NCBI RefSeq assembly: GCF_014650455.1
Contig: NZ_BMUZ01000006.1
Location: 248,001 to 312,000, forward strand
Direction of reading: 5' to 3'
Length of the DNA: 64,000 nucleotides
Origin: Streptomyces xanthochromogenes
GTDB taxonomy: Bacteria > Actinomycetota > Actinomycetes > Streptomycetales > Streptomycetaceae
The position numbers were made by a program, and so were the translations under genes. The notes beneath the pieces were generated by a model that saw only the letters and a program-made list of their open reading frames with translations, made no database searches and had not been told where the DNA came from. Of this stretch, positions 1 to 8,192 are shown one piece after another; position 1 is the stretch's first letter, and each line of letters begins with the position of its first letter.

Positions 1-144
1 CCGTCCCACCCCTGCGTGGTCCTGCCCATGCGCCGTGCCCCCTTGCCCCTGTGTCCGGAACTCCCCGGGTGCATAGTAGGCCGCGCGGAGTCCGGCGGAC
101 GACGGACGTCCCAGGTGGGACCCGGTACGGGCCACCCTCGGGCG

Positions 145-549
145 TCAGCGGGCGAGCCGCGCGGCAGCGTCCTCGGTGACCGGCGTGAAGAAGTTGACGA
201 GGTGGCCGTCGGGGTCGCGCACGAGCAGTGAGCGGTTGCCCCAGGGCATGGTGGTGGGCGCCTGGACGCACGCGTCGACCAGACCGGAGTCGATCAGTTT
301 CCGGTGCACCGCGTCGACGTCCTCGACACGGAATTCGAGGATGACACTCCGGTTGTCGGCCGGGTGCGCGGCGCCCGGCGCGAACATCCCCACCGTGCGG
401 GTGCTGCCGATCGCGAGGGTGGCCGAGGCGGTCCTGAGCTCGGCGAAGTCCTCGGTGGACCAGTGCGCCGTGGCCCCCGTGGCGCCCTCGTAGAAGCCGA
501 CGAGGCGCGTGATGTCGCCGGTGATGACGCGGATCGAGACGAAGTCCAT
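145..549 (-). CDS. VOC (glyoxalase/bleomycin-resistance fold) family protein
   Basis: This 134-residue single-domain protein opens with MDFVSIRVITGDI, in which the first beta strand leads into a helix of the type FYEGATGATAHWS. It ends in the usual VOC strand DPDGHLVNFFTP, where a metal-binding glutamate is often found but is not evident here. The length fits one VOC module, which normally dimerises. Members bind a metal and act on small molecules as dioxygenases, isomerases or resistance proteins. The substrate cannot be read from sequence. It is divergent from a WYL regulator across about 117 bases, so the regulator may control it. Confidence 0.85.
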   Translation of the reverse strand: MDFVSIRVITGDITRLVGFYEGATGATAHWSTEDFAELRTASATLAIGSTRTVGMFAPGAAHPADNRSVILEFRVEDVDAVHRKLIDSGLVDACVQAPTTMPWGNRSLLVRDPDGHLVNFFTPVTEDAAARLAR

Positions 550-666
550 GGTGATCTCCCGAGGTGGGTGAGGGGCTGTCCGGAGGCGGGCGTTCCGCGC
601 CTCCGGTCACACGCTAGGACGAATACCGGACAGAATCCGCCCGGTATTCGCGAGAGACTTCCGGGT

Positions 667-1680
667 ATGGCCCGACCCACAGCCCGCGTGCTCACCCTCC
701 TCGAACTCCTGCAGTCCGGCGGCACCCGGACCGTGGCCGAACTGGCCGCACGACTCGACGTGGACGAGCGGACCGTGCGGCGCTACACCCAGCACCTCCT
801 GGACCTCGACGTCCCGGTCGAATCGGTGCGCGGCCGGTACGGCGGCTACCGGCTGGCCCCCGGTTACCGCATGCCTCCGCTGATGCTGAGCGACGACGAG
901 GCGCTCGCCGTGCTCCTCGGGCTCGTCGCCGGACAGCGGGCGGGCCTGATGACGAGTACGGGGGTGGCGAGCGAGACGGCCGCGGCCAAGATCCGCCGGG
1001 TGCTGCCGGAGCGGCTCGGCCGAGGCCTCGACGCCGTCCTCGGCGCGCTCACGTTCACGGCTCCGCGCGGTGCTCTTCCGGCCCCGCCCGGCCCGCCCCC
1101 CGGCGCCGTCCTGCTGCCGCTCGCCGACGCCGTGCGCCATCACCGGCCGGTCATGATCCGGTACACCGGCGGGGACGGCCGACGCAGTGAACGCACACTG
1201 CATCCGCACGGGCTCGTCGCCCACTCGGGCAAGTGGTACGTCACGGGTACGGATCCCGCGATCGGCGCCGACCGGACGTTCCGGCTCGACCGCATCTCGG
1301 TGGCGCGAACCCTGCCCGGCTCGTTCGTTGCGCCCACCGGCCCCGACCCCGCCGACCGCGTCCTGTCCGGGCTCGCGAAGGCCCCGTACCGGCACGAGGT
1401 GAGCCTGCGCATCCAGGGGACGGCCGAGCAGATCCGCCTCCACCTGCCCGCCGATCTGGCCACCCTGACAGAACTGCCGCCCAGCGCGGAGGGCGACTCC
1501 GAACCCCCCTGCTTCCGGGCCGAGTTGAGGGTGGAGCGCCTCAACTGGCTGCCCGGCGTGCTGGCGACGCTCGACCTCCCGTTCACCATCGAGCGCCCCG
1601 CCCAACTCCGCGACCTCGTCGCCGCCCTCGCCGAGCGGCTCGCCCGCGCGGCCGCACCGCCCGACCCCAAGGGGCCGTGA
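667..1680 (+). CDS. WYL-domain transcriptional regulator with N-terminal HTH
   Basis: This 337-residue protein has an HTH-11/DeoR-like winged helix at about residues 5-60 (TVAELAARLDVDERTVRRY), a WYL domain at about 140-215 (RTLHPHGLVAHSGKWYVTGTD), and a C-terminal WCX-like extension to about residue 325. WYL regulators bind a ligand or nucleic acid through the WYL fold and usually repress or activate neighbouring genes. The reading frame is open further upstream, but the ATG at 667 starts exactly at the conserved HTH and clears the divergent VOC gene, so it was chosen. The likely target is the VOC gene across the shared 550-666 promoter region. Confidence 0.9.
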   Translation: MARPTARVLTLLELLQSGGTRTVAELAARLDVDERTVRRYTQHLLDLDVPVESVRGRYGGYRLAPGYRMPPLMLSDDEALAVLLGLVAGQRAGLMTSTGVASETAAAKIRRVLPERLGRGLDAVLGALTFTAPRGALPAPPGPPPGAVLLPLADAVRHHRPVMIRYTGGDGRRSERTLHPHGLVAHSGKWYVTGTDPAIGADRTFRLDRISVARTLPGSFVAPTGPDPADRVLSGLAKAPYRHEVSLRIQGTAEQIRLHLPADLATLTELPPSAEGDSEPPCFRAELRVERLNWLPGVLATLDLPFTIERPAQLRDLVAALAERLARAAAPPDPKGP

Positions 1681-1748
1681 ACCAGGGCGCGTCGGAAAAC
1701 TCGGAGAAAGCCGGTGCGCACGGGCGCACCCCGTGCCACGCTCCCCCG

Positions 1749-2486
1749 ATGAACCGTGAACAGATCTCCCGACTCGCCCACGCCGGCCACCCGATCGCGG
1801 CCCCGCTCGACGACGACGCGGTACGCCTCCTCCTGGAACACGGCGTCCCGCGCGACGACGCCCGCATACTGGACCTCGGCTGCGGCGGCGGCGAGTGGCT
1901 GCTGCGGGCACTGGCCGCGCATCCCCGGCTGCGGGCCGAGGGCGTGGACATCGCCGAGAGCGCTCTCAGCCGTGCCCGGGAGGCGGCCCGGGAGCAAGGC
2001 GTGGACGACCGGCTCGTGCTCCACCGCGAGGACGCGGCACGCTTCGCCGCCGAACCCGTCTTCGACCTGGTCGTCAGCGTGGGCTCCGCGCACGCCTTCG
2101 GTGGCCTGCTCCCCACGCTCGCCGCGGCCCGCGCCCATCTCGCACCGGGCGGCCGCGTCCTGATCGGCGACGGCTACTGGGAGCGCGAACCCTCCGCCGA
2201 GGCCGAGGAGTTGCTCGGCGATCTCCACGCCCTGCCGAGCCTCCTCGACCAGGTCGTGACCGACGGATGGACCCCCGTCCACGGACACCTCAGCACCCGT
2301 GCGGAGCTCGACGCCTACGAGTGGTCCTGGACGGGATCGCTGTCCTCGTGGGCCCTCGACCACCCCGACGACCCGGACAGCGCCCAGGCCCTGCGGGCGG
2401 CATCGACCCACCGCGACGAATGGCTGCGCGCCTACCGCGACGCGTTCGGCTTCGCGTCCCTGGTCCTGCGCCGCTCGTCCAAGTAG
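1749..2486 (+). CDS. class I SAM-dependent methyltransferase
   Basis: This 245-residue protein carries the SAM-binding motif I LDLGCGGGEW at residues 41-50, an acidic post-I residue in GVDIAESALSRAR, and motif IV-like FDLVVSVGSAHAFGG, followed by ALAPGG-type strand and loop. The fold is a methyltransferase-11/25 domain. Together with family knowledge this supports methyl transfer from SAM to a small molecule, but the acceptor is unknown. It lies 68 bases after the WYL gene on the same strand and may be co-transcribed with it. The C-terminal 80 residues (WSWTGSLSSWALDHPDDPDS) are typical of a Streptomyces subfamily of unassigned role. Confidence 0.88.
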   Translation: MNREQISRLAHAGHPIAAPLDDDAVRLLLEHGVPRDDARILDLGCGGGEWLLRALAAHPRLRAEGVDIAESALSRAREAAREQGVDDRLVLHREDAARFAAEPVFDLVVSVGSAHAFGGLLPTLAAARAHLAPGGRVLIGDGYWEREPSAEAEELLGDLHALPSLLDQVVTDGWTPVHGHLSTRAELDAYEWSWTGSLSSWALDHPDDPDSAQALRAASTHRDEWLRAYRDAFGFASLVLRRSSK

Positions 2487-2504
2487 GTCCAACTAGGTAG
2501 GTCC

Positions 2505-2529
2505 AACTGGCGCCACAGGTGCGCCAGTT
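2505..2529. terminator. bidirectional hairpin between convergent genes
   Basis: A perfect 9-bp stem (AACTGGCGC at 2505-2513 with GCGCCAGTT at 2521-2529) closes a 7-base loop. It sits between the methyltransferase stop and the NUDIX stop, which converge here. There is no U-tract, which is common for Streptomyces terminators. Confidence 0.6.
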
Positions 2530-3044
2530 CAGCCTTCGCTCCCCAGCGCCGTGGCGATCAGGTCATGGATGAAATGCTCCGCGGGAGCCCGGCCCGCCTT
2601 GAGCCGAGGAAGGTCCTCGGCGCCGAACCAGCCGTAGCTGGTGTGCTTGGACCACTCCAGGGCGGGGTGGTCCAGGTCGCCGTCGACCTCCACGAGGTAG
2701 TCCGCCTCGCGCCGCGGTCCGCCCCCGTCGTCGCCCGTCCAGCTGCCGGTCCCCAGCAGGGCGCGCACCCGGCGCAGCCGCCGGCCCGTCTCCTCCTCGA
2801 CCTCCCGGGCGAGGGCCGCCATGAGGGAATCCCCCGGTTCGACGTGGCCGCCCACGATGTCCCAACAGCCGGGAAAGAGGCGGCGGTCGGGGCTGCGCCG
2901 TTGGGCGAAGGCCCTGCCCTGCCGGTTCAGGATCACCGCGCCGACCACCCAGACCTCGTCGTCGGCCGGCACCGGCACCTCGACGCCACGGTCGACCACC
3001 ACCGGGCCGCGCTGCCTCTCCACCATGCGCTCACGGTAGGGCAC
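2529..3044 (-). CDS. NUDIX hydrolase
   Basis: This 171-residue protein has the Nudix box at residues 66-88 (GHVEPGDSLMAALAREVEEE), with the usual first glutamate replaced by Asp72 and the catalytic REVEEETG core intact at 80-87. An upstream strand VVGAVILNRQGRAFAQRRSPD matches MutT/IDI-like members. Nudix enzymes hydrolyse nucleoside diphosphate-linked compounds, but the substrate is not predictable here. A second in-frame ATG lies six codons in and is an alternative start. Confidence 0.88.
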   Translation of the reverse strand: MPYRERMVERQRGPVVVDRGVEVPVPADDEVWVVGAVILNRQGRAFAQRRSPDRRLFPGCWDIVGGHVEPGDSLMAALAREVEEETGRRLRRVRALLGTGSWTGDDGGGPRREADYLVEVDGDLDHPALEWSKHTSYGWFGAEDLPRLKAGRAPAEHFIHDLIATALGSEG

Positions 3045-3320
3045 CCCCCAGGAATTGCCTCGGGTTTACCCGCACTCCCTTCCCAAGCCATGTGACATAT
3101 GCAATTTTACAGAGCGCACAGACGTAAGTCGCGTTCATGCCAAATGATCGGCCAGGCCCGTGGGTCGACGGGTCCGCTCCGCCACGCCCCGAGGTCGGGG
3201 CATCGCGTCCCCGAGCCGGGGACGCACGCCCCGGAGCCAGGGGCGGCGGGGTGGCCCGGCCCGCGGTATCCCCCACCGTCGCGCCCCGGGCGCGGCCTTC
3301 ACACCGCTGGGAGGCGGCAC

Positions 3321-5864
3321 GTGAACACCCGACCAGAGGGACTGAGACGAAGTCTCACCGGTTTCCTGATCCTCGCCCTCGCACTCTGCCTGGGCATCGC
3401 CGTACTGGCGCAGCCGAGCCGCGCGGCCGCCGCGGACGGCCCGACCGGCGCGGCCCGCACCGCCGCCTATGCGAGCGCGCCCAAGCCCAACTCGGCTCCC
3501 AAGCCGCTGAGTTCGACGGCCGAGGTGTCCGACCGCTCCGATGCCCGGCGCACCCCGATCGACAAGGCGCACCTTCCCCCCAAGCGCCCGACAACCTCAC
3601 CGGTGCCGCAGAAGACACGGAACGGGGCCACGAAGGGAGCCGCCGCCTCCTGCACACCGGGCGACTTCGGCAGCCGTACGGGGTCCGCACTGGTCGCCTT
3701 CATCCAGGCGTCGACCACGGGCTGCGTCAACACCCTGTTCAGCCTGACCGGGACCGACGCCCACAACGCGTTCCGTGAGCCGCAGATGGTCACCGTCGCC
3801 AACGCCCTTGACAGCAGCGCCCGTTCCTACCCGGGCGACAACTCCGCCAACGTGTGGCAGCTCGTGCTGTTCCTGCGCGCCGGATACTACGTGCAGTCCT
3901 ACAACGCCGATGCCGTCGGTCCCTATGGAACGGCCCTGGCCGGTGCCATCGAGGCCGCCCTGGACACGTTCACCGCGTCCCCGCACTTCATGGACGTCAG
4001 CGCGGCCAACGGCGACATCATGGGCGAGGTGCTGATCCTGACCGACAGCGCCAACGAGCAGGCCCGCTACCTGGCCACGTACAAGAAGGTGCTCAACGCC
4101 TACAACAGCTCCTACGACGCGTACTGGAGCATGGACACCGCCGTCAACGACGTGTTCACCCCGCTCTTCCGCGGCCACTGGAACCCGGCGTACATCGCGG
4201 CGGTGACCGCCGATCCGAGCATCATCGACACGTTGAGCGCCTTCGCCCAGAACCACCTGGCCAAGCTCAACGACGCGTGGTTCTACCTGGACGCCAACGC
4301 CGGCAGCGAGATGGCCCGCTTCCTGGACACGCCCGCGCTGCAGGCCAAGGTGCGGCCGCTGGTCAAGAGCCTGCTGGGCGTCTCCGCCATCACCGGCCCG
4401 ACCGCGCCCCTGTGGGTCGCGGTGGCCGCGATGACGGACGCCTACGACCAGGCCCAGTGCTCGTACTACGGCACCTGTGACTTCGTCGGCCAGCTCACCG
4501 CCGCCGCGCTGCCGATCACGTACAACTGCGACGCCGACCACACCTTCCGCGCCCAGTCGCTGAGCGACGCCGCCCTCGCCGCGGCCTGCACCAGCGTCAA
4601 GGGCCAGGACGCCTACTTCCACGGCATCGTGAAGGACAGCGGCCCGGTGGCGAACGACCACAACACCAACATCCAGATCGTGACGTTCGCGAGCCCGAAG
4701 GACTACCAGACGTACTCCGGCTGGATCTTCGGCAACAGCACCGACAACGGCGGCGAGTACCTGGAGGGCGACCCCTCCGACCCGGCCAACCAGGCCCGCT
4801 TCCTGTCCTACGTGAAGAGCGTGGGCGACGGCTTCCCCGGCGACATCTGGAACCTCAACCACGAGTACACGCACTACCTCGACGGCCGCTACGACATGGC
4901 CGGTGACTTCAACGCCGGGCAGGACGTGCCGGACATCTGGTGGATCGAGGGCTTCGCGGAGTACGTCTCGTACAGCTACCGCGGCATGGCCGACACCGAG
5001 GCCATCGCGGACGCCGCCCAGCACACCTACGCGCTGAGCACCCTGTGGCAGAGCTCGTACGCCAACTCCGACCTGACCCGCACCTATCCGTGGGGTTATC
5101 TGGCCACCCGCTACATGGTCGAGAAGCACCCCGCGGACGTCCAGAACATGCTGGCCAAGTTCCGTTCCGGGGACTACCAGGGCGCGTACGCCGTCTACGG
5201 CACCGGCATCGGCACGCGCTACGACGCCGACTTCAACACCTGGCTCGACGCGTGTGCCGCCGGCGCCTGCGGCGGCAGCACGGGCAGCGGCCCGACGGCG
5301 GCCTTCGACGCGGCCGTCTCCGGCCTGACCGTGGGCCTGACCGACCGGTCCACCGACACCGGCGGCACCATCACCGCGCGCTCCTGGAACTTCGGCGACG
5401 GCACCACCTCCACGGCCGCCAACCCGTCGAAGACCTACCAGGCCGCCGGTACGTACACGATCGCCCTGACCGTCACGGACTCGAAGGGCCTGACCGCCAC
5501 CACCTCCCGGTCCGTCGCGGTGACCGGCGCCCCGCCGAACTGCACGGACCCCGACACCCGCGTCCTGGGCCGGAACTGCTCGCGCTCCGCCCTCTCGGCG
5601 GCCGCGGGCGGGCTCGACTACTTCTACCTCTACCTGCCGGCCGGAAAGGTGACCCTGAAGATCACCAGCACGGGCGGCACCGGAAACGCCGACCTCTACT
5701 ACAACCCGAGCACCTGGGCGACCACCACGGCCTACACCGCCCGCTCGGCGAAGTCCGGCAACGCGGAGAGCATCACGGTCACGAACAGCGCCGCCGGCTA
5801 CCGCTACATCAGCCTGTACGGGCAGAGCGCCTTCAGCGGGGTGACGCTGACGACGGCGTACTGA
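3321..5864 (+). CDS. secreted M9-family collagenase with PKD and PPC domains
   Basis: This 847-residue secreted protein starts at GTG 3321 with a signal peptide (basic MNTRPEGLRR, then a hydrophobic LTGFLILALALCLGIAVLA). An M9 N-terminal activator region covers about 130-400 and a peptidase M9 catalytic domain about 420-650. The zinc motif is H514-E515-Y-T-H518, and E547 in GFAEYVSY is the probable third ligand. A PKD domain (about 656-735) and a PPC-type collagen-binding domain (about 740-847) follow, the same order as clostridial and Streptomyces collagenases. It should degrade collagen-like proteins outside the cell. The open frame extends upstream of 3321 but lacks a signal peptide there. 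Confidence 0.93.
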   Translation: MNTRPEGLRRSLTGFLILALALCLGIAVLAQPSRAAAADGPTGAARTAAYASAPKPNSAPKPLSSTAEVSDRSDARRTPIDKAHLPPKRPTTSPVPQKTRNGATKGAAASCTPGDFGSRTGSALVAFIQASTTGCVNTLFSLTGTDAHNAFREPQMVTVANALDSSARSYPGDNSANVWQLVLFLRAGYYVQSYNADAVGPYGTALAGAIEAALDTFTASPHFMDVSAANGDIMGEVLILTDSANEQARYLATYKKVLNAYNSSYDAYWSMDTAVNDVFTPLFRGHWNPAYIAAVTADPSIIDTLSAFAQNHLAKLNDAWFYLDANAGSEMARFLDTPALQAKVRPLVKSLLGVSAITGPTAPLWVAVAAMTDAYDQAQCSYYGTCDFVGQLTAAALPITYNCDADHTFRAQSLSDAALAAACTSVKGQDAYFHGIVKDSGPVANDHNTNIQIVTFASPKDYQTYSGWIFGNSTDNGGEYLEGDPSDPANQARFLSYVKSVGDGFPGDIWNLNHEYTHYLDGRYDMAGDFNAGQDVPDIWWIEGFAEYVSYSYRGMADTEAIADAAQHTYALSTLWQSSYANSDLTRTYPWGYLATRYMVEKHPADVQNMLAKFRSGDYQGAYAVYGTGIGTRYDADFNTWLDACAAGACGGSTGSGPTAAFDAAVSGLTVGLTDRSTDTGGTITARSWNFGDGTTSTAANPSKTYQAAGTYTIALTVTDSKGLTATTSRSVAVTGAPPNCTDPDTRVLGRNCSRSALSAAAGGLDYFYLYLPAGKVTLKITSTGGTGNADLYYNPSTWATTTAYTARSAKSGNAESITVTNSAAGYRYISLYGQSAFSGVTLTTAY

Positions 5865-5887
5865 CCCCGGGCCCGTCGACCGTGTGC

Positions 5888-5917
5888 GGTGCCGTTCCGG
5901 ATCCCCGGGACGGCACC
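5888..5917 (+). terminator. hairpin downstream of collagenase
   Basis: GGTGCCGTTCC (5888-5898) pairs with GGGACGGCACC (5907-5917) over 11 bp with one G-U pair. It begins 24 bases after the collagenase stop and has no U-tract. Confidence 0.55.
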
Positions 5918-5960
5918 GACCGCGGTGGCGGGAGGGGCGGGGCACATCCCCCAGAAACGC

Positions 5961-5987
5961 GAAAAACCCCAGATCAACTGGGGTTTC
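5961..5987 (-). terminator. rho-independent terminator after tRNA-Leu
   Basis: AAACCCCAG (5964-5972) and CTGGGGTTT (5978-5986) form a perfect 9-bp stem with a 5-base loop. On the minus strand it follows the tRNA end within a few bases and runs into TTTTTC, so it reads as the tRNA terminator. Confidence 0.8.
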
Positions 5988-5990
5988 TGC

Positions 5991-6078
5991 TGGTGTCCGA
6001 GGGGGGACTTGAACCCCCACGCCCGATAAAGGGCACTAGCACCTCAAGCTAGCGCGTCTGCCATTCCGCCACCCGGAC
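5991..6078 (-). tRNA. tRNA-Leu (anticodon GAG), CCA encoded
   Basis: The reverse complement folds as a class II tRNA. The acceptor stem is GTCCGGG with CTCGGAC, the discriminator is A and an encoded CCA lies at 5991-5993. The anticodon stem is CTAGC/GCTAG with loop TTGAGGT (anticodon GAG), followed by a long variable arm (TGCCC...GGGCG) and a T-arm GGGGGTTCAAGTCCCCC. The long variable arm and the anticodon both identify leucine. Codon CUC is among the most used in such a GC-rich genome. A terminator follows at 5961-5987. Confidence 0.97.
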
Positions 6079-6178
6079 AAGGTGTCTGTCTTCGCGGTGT
6101 GTTCCCCGCGGCGACATAGAGAACTCTACCAGGGGTTCGAGGTGCTGTTCACCCGCATATTGCGTGGTCAGGGGAGCG

Positions 6179-6652
6179 TCAGACCCCCCTCTCCGCGGCC
6201 CAGTCGTCGTTGGCCTGCCAGGCGTACAGCGTGTTTCCCTCCATGTACGCGTAGTACAGGCCGCAGCGCGCCTCCGCGCGCCGCTCGGCGTTCTTCGGGA
6301 ACCAGGTGGACCTGATGGCCGGGGGGCGCGGGGTCGTGTCCGGCTTGTGGGGCTTGCAGCCGGCAGGGAAGGCCCGCGAGGGCAGGGCGGCCTTGATGAG
6401 GCGGTCGCCGCCGGTGGTTTTCATCGCGTACTCGATGCGCCTCGCCTCGTCGGGCAGCCAGCGGGGCACCGAGATGCGGTCGCCCTTCGCCTCCTTGCCC
6501 GAGCGGTAGGAGGCGGCCTCGTCGTGGCGGTTCTGGTACCAGTCCTTCGCGGCCGGTACGGCGACGAAGGCCGCGAAGCCCAGGGCCACCAGGACCGAGA
6601 CCGCGGTGACGGCGATGGTCCGGGGCCGGCGGGGGGTGCGCTTCGGAGGCAT
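6179..6652 (-). CDS. small membrane-anchored protein of unknown function
   Basis: This 157-residue protein starts at ATG 6652 behind an AGGAG site. A basic N-terminus (MPPKRTPRRPRT) precedes one transmembrane segment (IAVTAVSVLVALGFAAFVAV, about residues 13-32). The remaining hydrophilic part should face outside and contains two cysteines (AFPAGCKPHK and EARCGLYYAY) that could form a disulfide. The ending LYYAYMEGNTLYAWQANDDW is conserved-looking. No family with a known function is recognised. It is divergent from the DUF2254 gene. Confidence 0.75.
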   Translation of the reverse strand: MPPKRTPRRPRTIAVTAVSVLVALGFAAFVAVPAAKDWYQNRHDEAASYRSGKEAKGDRISVPRWLPDEARRIEYAMKTTGGDRLIKAALPSRAFPAGCKPHKPDTTPRPPAIRSTWFPKNAERRAEARCGLYYAYMEGNTLYAWQANDDWAAERGV

Positions 6653-6824
6653 GGCAATCGCTCCTGGTTCGGCTCGGGCTGGATGGGGGCCTGCTTGGTT
6701 TCCTTCCATTCTTCTGACGCGGATGTACAGATTCGTACTCCGTGAGGACCAATGTGTGTACGACTGTGGGACCACTCGGTGGCGTGGCGGCCTCAGCACT
6801 GAGGCGCAGGCCTAGCCTCGCCGG

Positions 6825-8156
6825 GTGAGCAAGGGCAAGGACAAGGACAGAGGCAGCGGATACCGGCGGCCGCGTGCGCTCTCGCCGCTGCGGGAGCACC
6901 TGCGCGACACCTTCTGGTTCGCGCCCACCGCCGCCATGGTGCTGATCCTCCTGCTGTGGACCGGCGCGTCCGAACTCGACGCGGCCCTCGTCCGGCTGCT
7001 CCAGGAGCACCGGAACTTCGCCGAGATCGACGAGCTCATCAGAATCGTCAATGACATCAAGCCCGTGGTCAGCACGGTCAGCTCGGCGATGATGACGTTC
7101 ATCGGTGTGGTGTTCAGCATCTCCCTGGTCGCCGTGCAGATGGCGAGCGGCCAGTTCACCCCGCGCGTGGTGCGGATCTTCGTGCGGTCCCGCATCACCA
7201 AGCTGACCTTCGCGGTCTTCCTGGCCACGTTCACGCTGTCGCTGCTCGTCCTCACCTCCTTCGAGAGCGAGGCCGAGGCGCGGCGCGTGACCACCGTGCC
7301 CTTCGTGCAGAGCGTCCTCACGCTGTTCATGGTCGCGCTGAGCCTGTTCCTGTTCATCGCCTACGTGAACTCGACGCTGCGGCTCATGCGGGTCGGGCAC
7401 GTCGTCGACCGGATCACCGGGGAGTGTCTGCGGGTCCTGGACAGGATGCCGCGGGGTGCTTTCGACGAGGCGGTGGTGGGCCCGGAGATCGGGCGGGTCG
7501 GGTACGCCGGGCAGGCCGGGGTGCTGCGGGACGTCAACATCGCCCGCCTCGTACGTGCCGCCAGGGGGCAGGGCGTCGTGCTGCGGCTACTGCCCCGCAT
7601 CGGGGACTTCGTGGTGCCGGGCACACCCCTGCTCTCGGTGCACGGCAGCGAACAGGGCAGGGAGCCCGCGCGGGGGGCGCTGCGCTACACGGTGATGGTC
7701 GGGGTGGAGCGCACGTTCCACCAGGACCTGGCGTTCGGGCTTCGGCAGCTGTGCGACATCGCTCTGCGGGCGCTGTCCCGCGCCATCAACGACCCGACCA
7801 CCGCCGTCCTGTGCCTCGACCGGATCGTCCAGCTGCTCACGGTGCTGGCGAACCGGCCGCTGGGCGCCGTGGGCCATCCGGACGGCAAGGGCGAGATCCG
7901 GCTGGTGCAGGACGTGCCGGGCTGGGCGGACCTCGTCGATCTCGCCTTCGCCGAGATCCGGATCTGCGCGGTCGGCAGCCCGCAGGTGACCCGGCGCATC
8001 ATGGCGGGGTTCGACGATCTGCTCCGGATCGCGCCCGAGGAGCGGCGCCAACCGCTGCTGCGGCAAAGGGAGTTGCTCGTTCGGTCCGTCGCGCTCGCGG
8101 TCCCGGAGGCGGAGCGCGCCTTCGCGCTGGAACCGGACCGGCAGGGCATCGGGTGA
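6825..8156 (+). CDS. DUF2254 family integral membrane protein
   Basis: This 443-residue protein starts with GTG at 6825. Four transmembrane segments are visible: around residues 33-50 (FAPTAAMVLILLLW), 85-110, 127-147 (TFAVFLATFTLSLLVL) and 160-183. The loop GVVFSISLVAVQMASGQFTPRVVR is the hallmark of DUF2254. The C-terminal half is soluble (GVERTFHQDLAFGLRQLCDIALRALSRAINDPTTA). The family is widespread in bacteria and its function is not established. The gene is convergent with the aldehyde dehydrogenase 36 bases downstream. Confidence 0.88.
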   Translation: MSKGKDKDRGSGYRRPRALSPLREHLRDTFWFAPTAAMVLILLLWTGASELDAALVRLLQEHRNFAEIDELIRIVNDIKPVVSTVSSAMMTFIGVVFSISLVAVQMASGQFTPRVVRIFVRSRITKLTFAVFLATFTLSLLVLTSFESEAEARRVTTVPFVQSVLTLFMVALSLFLFIAYVNSTLRLMRVGHVVDRITGECLRVLDRMPRGAFDEAVVGPEIGRVGYAGQAGVLRDVNIARLVRAARGQGVVLRLLPRIGDFVVPGTPLLSVHGSEQGREPARGALRYTVMVGVERTFHQDLAFGLRQLCDIALRALSRAINDPTTAVLCLDRIVQLLTVLANRPLGAVGHPDGKGEIRLVQDVPGWADLVDLAFAEIRICAVGSPQVTRRIMAGFDDLLRIAPEERRQPLLRQRELLVRSVALAVPEAERAFALEPDRQGIG

Positions 8157-8192
8157 GATGGCCGTGCCGGTCCGACGTCGTGGGACCCGGCG